Assembly: GCA_964626795.1 (NCBI GenBank)
Contig: CAZVIQ010000027.1
Span: forward strand, 1 to 10,841
Reading direction: 5' to 3'
DNA from: RGIG1840 sp964626795
Lineage (GTDB): Bacteria; Bacillota_I; Bacilli_A; RF39; UBA660
DNA: 10,841 bases
Every line of letters starts with the position of its first letter. The stretch's first letter is position 1. Positions 8,417-10,841 of this stretch are shown one piece after another. A model generated the notes under the pieces. That model saw nothing but the letters and a program-made list of their open reading frames with translations, made no database searches and was not told where the DNA came from. The position numbers and the translations under genes were made by a program.

Positions 8417-8447
8417 TTGTTACCAAAGCCTTATTTACTCATATAAT
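8417..8447 (+). promoter_or_regulatory. Probable promoter of the LysM-CAP gene
   Basis: A perfect TATAAT lies at 8442-8447, about 40 bases before the ATG. The best -35 match is TTGTTA at 8417-8422, but the 19-base spacer is longer than ideal. Because rpsD ends in a terminator just upstream, the gene needs a promoter in this gap. Confidence 0.5.
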
Positions 8448-8489
8448 ATAGTGTTAATTAGGTAAAAGTAACAGAAAGGTGGTATTACT

Positions 8490-9230
8490 ATGACAACCTA
8501 TATAATTAAGTCAGGCGACACTATGTGGCAAATTGCCAATAAATACGGAATTAGTTTAAATCAATTAATAAAAGCTAATCCGCAAATTACTAACTTATCT
8601 CTGATTTTTCCAGGACAAACAATTAATATACCAAGCACTACAAATACATCTTCAACTTATATAGTAAAGCAAGGAGACTCTATGTGGCAGATAGCTACTA
8701 AACATGGAATTGGATTAAGTGCTCTTATAGCTGCAAATCCTCAAATTACAGATTCATCACTTATTTATCCTGGTCAAAAAATAAATATTCCTAGTGCTTC
8801 TAATGAACCCACTACTTCAACTACTCCAAGTGTTACAGATGATATTAAAGCATTAGAAACAGAAGTTATCCGTTTGGTTAATGTTGAAAGATCAAAAGCT
8901 GGTGTGCCTGCACTTTCCACAAATAACAAGTTAAGTGATGTAGCTAGAATTAAATCTAGAGATTTTGTAAATAACAACTATTTCTCTCATAATTCTCCTA
9001 CATATGGAAGCCCATTTGATATGATTAAATCTTTTGGAATTTCTTATACTTCTGCGGCAGAAAATCTTGCAAGTGGGCACAGAAGTGCTGCTGAAGCTAT
9101 GAACTCCTGGATGAATTCTTCAGGGCACAGAACAAATATTTTAAACCCTACTTATAATCAAATTGGTGTTGGTGTTGCAAGAGACAGTAAAGGTAATCTA
9201 TACTGGACTCAAATGTTCATAAGAATTTAA
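8490..9230 (+). CDS. Protein with two LysM domains and a CAP (SCP-like) domain, no signal peptide
   Basis: A 246-residue protein. LysM domain 1 spans residues 3-48 (TYIIKSGDTMWQIANKYG ... PGQTINIPS) and LysM 2 spans 56-101, so the N-terminal half should bind peptidoglycan or chitin-like glycan. A Ser/Thr/Pro linker (102-118) leads to a CAP domain (about 122-246) with its usual landmarks: YFSHNSP (164-170), ENLASG (191-196), SWMNSSGHRTNIL (206-218), GVGVA and YWTQMF. Bacterial CAP proteins of this YkwD-like kind have no firmly established activity. The architecture recalls SafA/YkwD-type wall or spore-coat proteins. The odd point is the start: ATG 8490 has AAAGGTGG upstream, and an in-frame TAA at 8469-8471 rules out an N-terminal extension, so there is no signal peptide. 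Export would need another route, or the protein is released by lysis. Confidence 0.9.
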   Translation: MTTYIIKSGDTMWQIANKYGISLNQLIKANPQITNLSLIFPGQTINIPSTTNTSSTYIVKQGDSMWQIATKHGIGLSALIAANPQITDSSLIYPGQKINIPSASNEPTTSTTPSVTDDIKALETEVIRLVNVERSKAGVPALSTNNKLSDVARIKSRDFVNNNYFSHNSPTYGSPFDMIKSFGISYTSAAENLASGHRSAAEAMNSWMNSSGHRTNILNPTYNQIGVGVARDSKGNLYWTQMFIRI

Positions 9231-9242
9231 AATTATAAAAAT

Positions 9243-9280
9243 TTTTGTTTAAACAAAATTCACGATTACTCGTGGATTTT
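9243..9280. terminator. Palindrome and bidirectional terminator-like hairpin
   Basis: AAAATTCACGA (9255-9265) and TCGTGGATTTT (9270-9280) form an 11 bp stem with one T-G wobble and a TTAC loop. T-rich sequence follows on the plus side (ending the LysM-CAP transcript), and on the minus strand the hairpin ends in TTTTGTTT, so it could also stop transcripts arriving from the right. The left arm overlaps a perfect 16 bp palindrome, TTTTGTTTAAACAAAA (9243-9258). Confidence 0.65.
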
Positions 9281-9348
9281 ATATTAAATTAATTTCTTTT
9301 ATTAATGAATATACAACTATAAGTTTACTCGTTTTTATATTCTCCTAA

Positions 9349-9450
9349 TTAAAGTTTTTCCTTCTGCAAATTTACAATCATTTGCGCAATCATAATCAGG
9401 AAAAGTACTGCAAGCTTAGCGCTATATTCAATCGCTGCTTCTTTACACAT
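9349..9450 (-). CDS. Possible 33-residue single-membrane-segment peptide
   Basis: I do not recognise this peptide. The frame reads MCKEAAIEYSAKLAVLFLIM and ends IAQMIVNLQKEKL: a short charged start, one hydrophobic segment of about 18 residues (AKLAVLFLIMIAQMIVNL) and a charged tail, a layout shared by many small membrane peptides, including type I toxins. AGGA lies five bases before the ATG; another ATG two codons earlier (9456) would give 35 residues. A TATAAT with TTGGAA 16 bases upstream (9493-9520) could drive it, and the hairpin at 9255-9280 could end it. The coding stretch is near 40% G+C by hand count, against roughly 20-25% around it. The opposite strand carries another open frame here, so at most one of the two is likely real. 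I give it about one chance in three. Confidence 0.33.
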   Translation of the reverse strand: MCKEAAIEYSAKLAVLFLIMIAQMIVNLQKEKL

Positions 9451-10041
9451 TGGCATCCTGATTATTTTGAAATGTATGATTATCTTTGGAAAATTATAAA
9501 AAAAATTGAAGTAATTCCAACTGAAGAAGACATTAAAAAAAATCGAAGACATACTAATTCTAAAATATACCTTGTTTTGTTTTATTTGATTATTGTTGGA
9601 TCTCTTTGTTCAGTTGTTCTCAATAATAATTGGATATTTTAGACAATATTATTCTCTCCTCTTGTAATATCAATTCTGTTTTTATTAGTTAAAAGGCAAA
9701 TAATAAAAATTAGACTTAAAAAGATTGATAAATCAGATATGGACATAGTTTTAAAATTTATTAATACTTCTGACTTTTTTGCACGTGATTTAGATTGCTA
9801 TTTAACATTTGAAAACTTTTATTTTATATGCAAGGATTTTTTAATATTTCCAAGAAAGATAAGTATTCCTCCTATTTTAGATTTTAATAATGTAGAAAAA
9901 TCAGAAATAGAGAAAGCTACTAAGAATAAAGAAAATAATAATAATGAAAAATTTCTATATGATTATTATGTATATTCGTTAGAAGCATTAAATATTATTC
10001 GAAAATATTATGATGAAAATGGTAAAAAGAAAAAACTATAA
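9382..10041 (+). pseudogene. Unknown two-segment membrane protein interrupted by an in-frame TAG
   Basis: Two open stretches, 9382-9639 and 9643-10041, are in the same frame and separated only by one TAG codon (9640-9642). Read through, they give about 219 residues. There are two hydrophobic segments on either side of the stop (KIYLVLFYLIIVGSLCSVVL and ILFSPLVISILFLLV), then a soluble Lys/Glu/Asn-rich tail ending KKKKL. A membrane hairpin split exactly in its loop by a stop suggests one original gene with a nonsense mutation, or a sequencing error. The 5' end is poorly defined: the only upstream start is TTG at 9382, the first ATG is at 9472, and neither has a ribosome binding site. ATG 9739 after the stop also lacks one. 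I recognise no family. The first 75 bases overlap the higher-GC patch and may not belong to the original gene. Confidence 0.5.
9493..9520 (-). promoter_or_regulatory. Possible minus-strand promoter for the small peptide
   Basis: On the minus strand TTGGAA (9520-9515), a 16-base spacer and TATAAT (9498-9493) read as a promoter pointing at the 33-residue frame, with a start near 9486 and a leader of about 36 nt. Such hexamers occur by chance in DNA this AT-rich, and the site lies inside the plus-strand membrane protein frame. Confidence 0.3.
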
Positions 10042-10058
10042 TATTAATTGTAAAATGT

Positions 10059-10077
10059 TTTTAATAAATTATTAAAA
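10059..10077. repeat. AT-only inverted repeat between convergent genes
   Basis: TTTTAATAA (10059-10067) and TTATTAAAA (10069-10077) are perfect inverted arms around one base, placed between the convergent membrane-protein frame and NUDIX gene. With no G-C pair it would be a weak terminator at best. The T-rich run that follows from about 10087 would suit plus-strand termination. Confidence 0.3.
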
Positions 10078-10130
10078 GTTATTTTGGCTTTTTATTTTTT
10101 TATTTATATATATTTAAATCTTTTTTCGGT

Positions 10131-10700
10131 TTATTTTAAAAGTTTTAATGATTTTGCTTTTTCAATAATCTTCATATATATAGGTTTCATATGTTCTTCT
10201 GCTATAAAATTTAAAAAAGTATCTAAAGGTAACCAACCTACATCGCTATTTTCATCTTCTTTTATTGATAACAATTCTTGTTCACTAACTTCAAGTAGAT
10301 ATGCTACTGAAATATGAATATGTGACGAAACAAATTTTCCGCGTTTGATATGACCAAAAACTGATAGAACATCTAATGCAAAAATATCTTCAGCTATTGG
10401 TCTAACATTATTTACTCCAGTTTCTTCTTGTACTTCTCTAATGGCAACTCTTAAAAAATCTAATTCACCATCTGCATGACCACCAGTCCAAGCCCAAGAA
10501 TTATATATATTATGATAAATCATTAATACTTTATCTCTAGTTTCACTTAAAACAAAGCCCGAACATGTAAAATGAACTATTTCATTTTCTCTAGTTAAAA
10601 CGTCATCAAATAAATCACAATATTTTAAGATCATTTCTCTATCTTTAATCTCTTGTTCATTATATGGAATATATTTTTCAATCTGTTCTTTTACTAGCAT
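10131..10700 (-). CDS. NUDIX hydrolase
   Basis: A 189-residue protein with a NUDIX box at residues 73-96 (GGHADGELDFLRVAIREVQEETGV). The catalytic REVQEETG core is intact, so Mg-dependent hydrolysis of a nucleoside diphosphate linked to another group is expected. The substrate cannot be told. The position that is Glu in the strict Gx5Ex7REUxEExGU pattern is Leu80 here, with Glu one residue earlier. The SWAWTGGHADGE context resembles other Firmicutes NUDIX proteins annotated only by domain. About 45 N-terminal residues (MLVKEQIEKYIPYNEQE ...) precede the NUDIX fold. I chose ATG 10700 because AGGAAG lies seven bases upstream; an in-frame ATG at 10784 would add 28 residues but has no ribosome binding site and crosses the promoter region. 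It is a single gene, convergent with the broken membrane protein. Confidence 0.88.
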   Translation of the reverse strand: MLVKEQIEKYIPYNEQEIKDREMILKYCDLFDDVLTRENEIVHFTCSGFVLSETRDKVLMIYHNIYNSWAWTGGHADGELDFLRVAIREVQEETGVNNVRPIAEDIFALDVLSVFGHIKRGKFVSSHIHISVAYLLEVSEQELLSIKEDENSDVGWLPLDTFLNFIAEEHMKPIYMKIIEKAKSLKLLK

Positions 10701-10717
10701 TTTACACTTCCTAATTA

Positions 10718-10750
10718 ATACAATTGTATCATTTTTAAAAGCAAAACAAA
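10718..10750 (-). promoter_or_regulatory. Possible promoter of the NUDIX gene with an overlapping 12 bp palindrome
   Basis: On the minus strand TACAAT (10728-10723) is a plausible -10 with TTTGTT (10750-10745) 16 bases upstream as a weak -35; transcription would start near 10716, just before the ribosome binding site. The -10 sits inside the perfect palindrome ATACAATTGTAT (10718-10729), which could be a repressor operator or chance in AT-rich DNA. Confidence 0.35.
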
Positions 10751-10809
10751 ACCCAAACTTATAAAAGTTAGAGTTTCCTATCATTCTGGTGCCATAGTAT
10801 ATCCTTATT

Positions 10810-10841
10810 TGAACTGCTCCCCATTGGCAAAAACATCATAT
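10810..10841. mobile_element. Possible end of an IS3-type insertion sequence, cut by the window edge
   Basis: TGAACTGCTCCCCATTGGCA starting at 10810 resembles the TG-starting terminal repeats of IS3/IS150-group elements, which often begin TGnACTGnnCCCC. If so, the element extends to the right beyond the window. Only 32 bases are visible, with no transposase reading frame to confirm it and no second end to test for target duplication. The call is from memory of the pattern and is tentative. Confidence 0.2.

Noticed and set aside
8396..8423. WalR-like direct repeat (TGTAAT and TGTTAC) upstream of the LysM-CAP gene
   Set aside because: The two hexamers are 22 bases apart start to start, not the 11 of the WalR site, and the position between does not match.
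8774..8977. Minus-strand frame inside the LysM-CAP gene
   Set aside because: It is fully antisense to the linker and CAP domain, whose conserved motifs explain this stretch, and it shows no start signals.
10084..10317. Plus-strand 77-codon frame antisense to the NUDIX gene
   Set aside because: Its hydrophobic start is translated T-rich intergenic DNA and the rest is antisense to the NUDIX C-terminus; there is no ribosome binding site.
10701..10784. N-terminal extension of the NUDIX protein from ATG 10784
   Set aside because: No ribosome binding site precedes it, it crosses the probable promoter and intergenic DNA, and ATG 10700 has a good AGGAAG site.
1..10841. CRISPR array, tRNA, rRNA or phage-defence cluster
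   Set aside because: I saw no spaced direct repeats, cloverleaf-like or rRNA-like sequence, and no restriction, toxin-antitoxin or other recognised defence proteins.

Overview
The window looks like a piece of chromosome from a very AT-rich Gram-positive bacterium of the class Bacilli. EzrA, an FtsK/SpoIIIE translocase, a YmfF/YmfH M16 peptidase pair, a cysteine-poor S4 protein and strong AGGAGG-type ribosome binding sites all fit that group. Gemella or a close relative is my best guess, but that is inference from gene content and base composition; no taxonomic marker was compared.

Left block, about 1-7500, minus strand: a tightly packed run of six genes that I read as one operon, transcribed ezrA > ftsK > deoD > ymfF > ymfH > exported YAYF-type protein (cut by the window edge). 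The gaps are 13 bp, 1 bp, 32 bp, a 17 bp overlap and 26 bp, and I saw no internal terminator. It joins cell division (EzrA), chromosome segregation (FtsK), nucleoside salvage (DeoD) and a two-subunit M16 peptidase. FtsK close to YmfF/YmfH recalls the Bacillus spoIIIE-ymfF-ymfH neighbourhood.

Middle, about 7500-9290, plus strand: rpsD (ribosomal protein S4) is divergent from ezrA. It has a near-consensus promoter, a roughly 150 nt leader whose complementary segments interlock as a pseudoknot, and a clear terminator. This matches the known S4 autoregulation system of Bacilli. Next is a monocistronic gene for a protein with two LysM domains and a CAP domain. It looks cell-wall directed but has no signal peptide and no room for an upstream start.

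Right block, about 9290-10841: an irregular region. It holds a bidirectional terminator-like hairpin, a possible 33-residue membrane peptide gene on the minus strand inside a patch of higher GC, a plus-strand membrane protein reading frame broken by one TAG codon, a convergent minus-strand NUDIX hydrolase gene, and at the right edge a sequence resembling an IS3-type insertion sequence end.

Most of the window is conserved housekeeping sequence. I found no convincing new multi-gene system. The points that best repay a second look are the possible small membrane peptide, the amber-interrupted membrane protein, the leaderless LysM-CAP protein and the rpsD leader.
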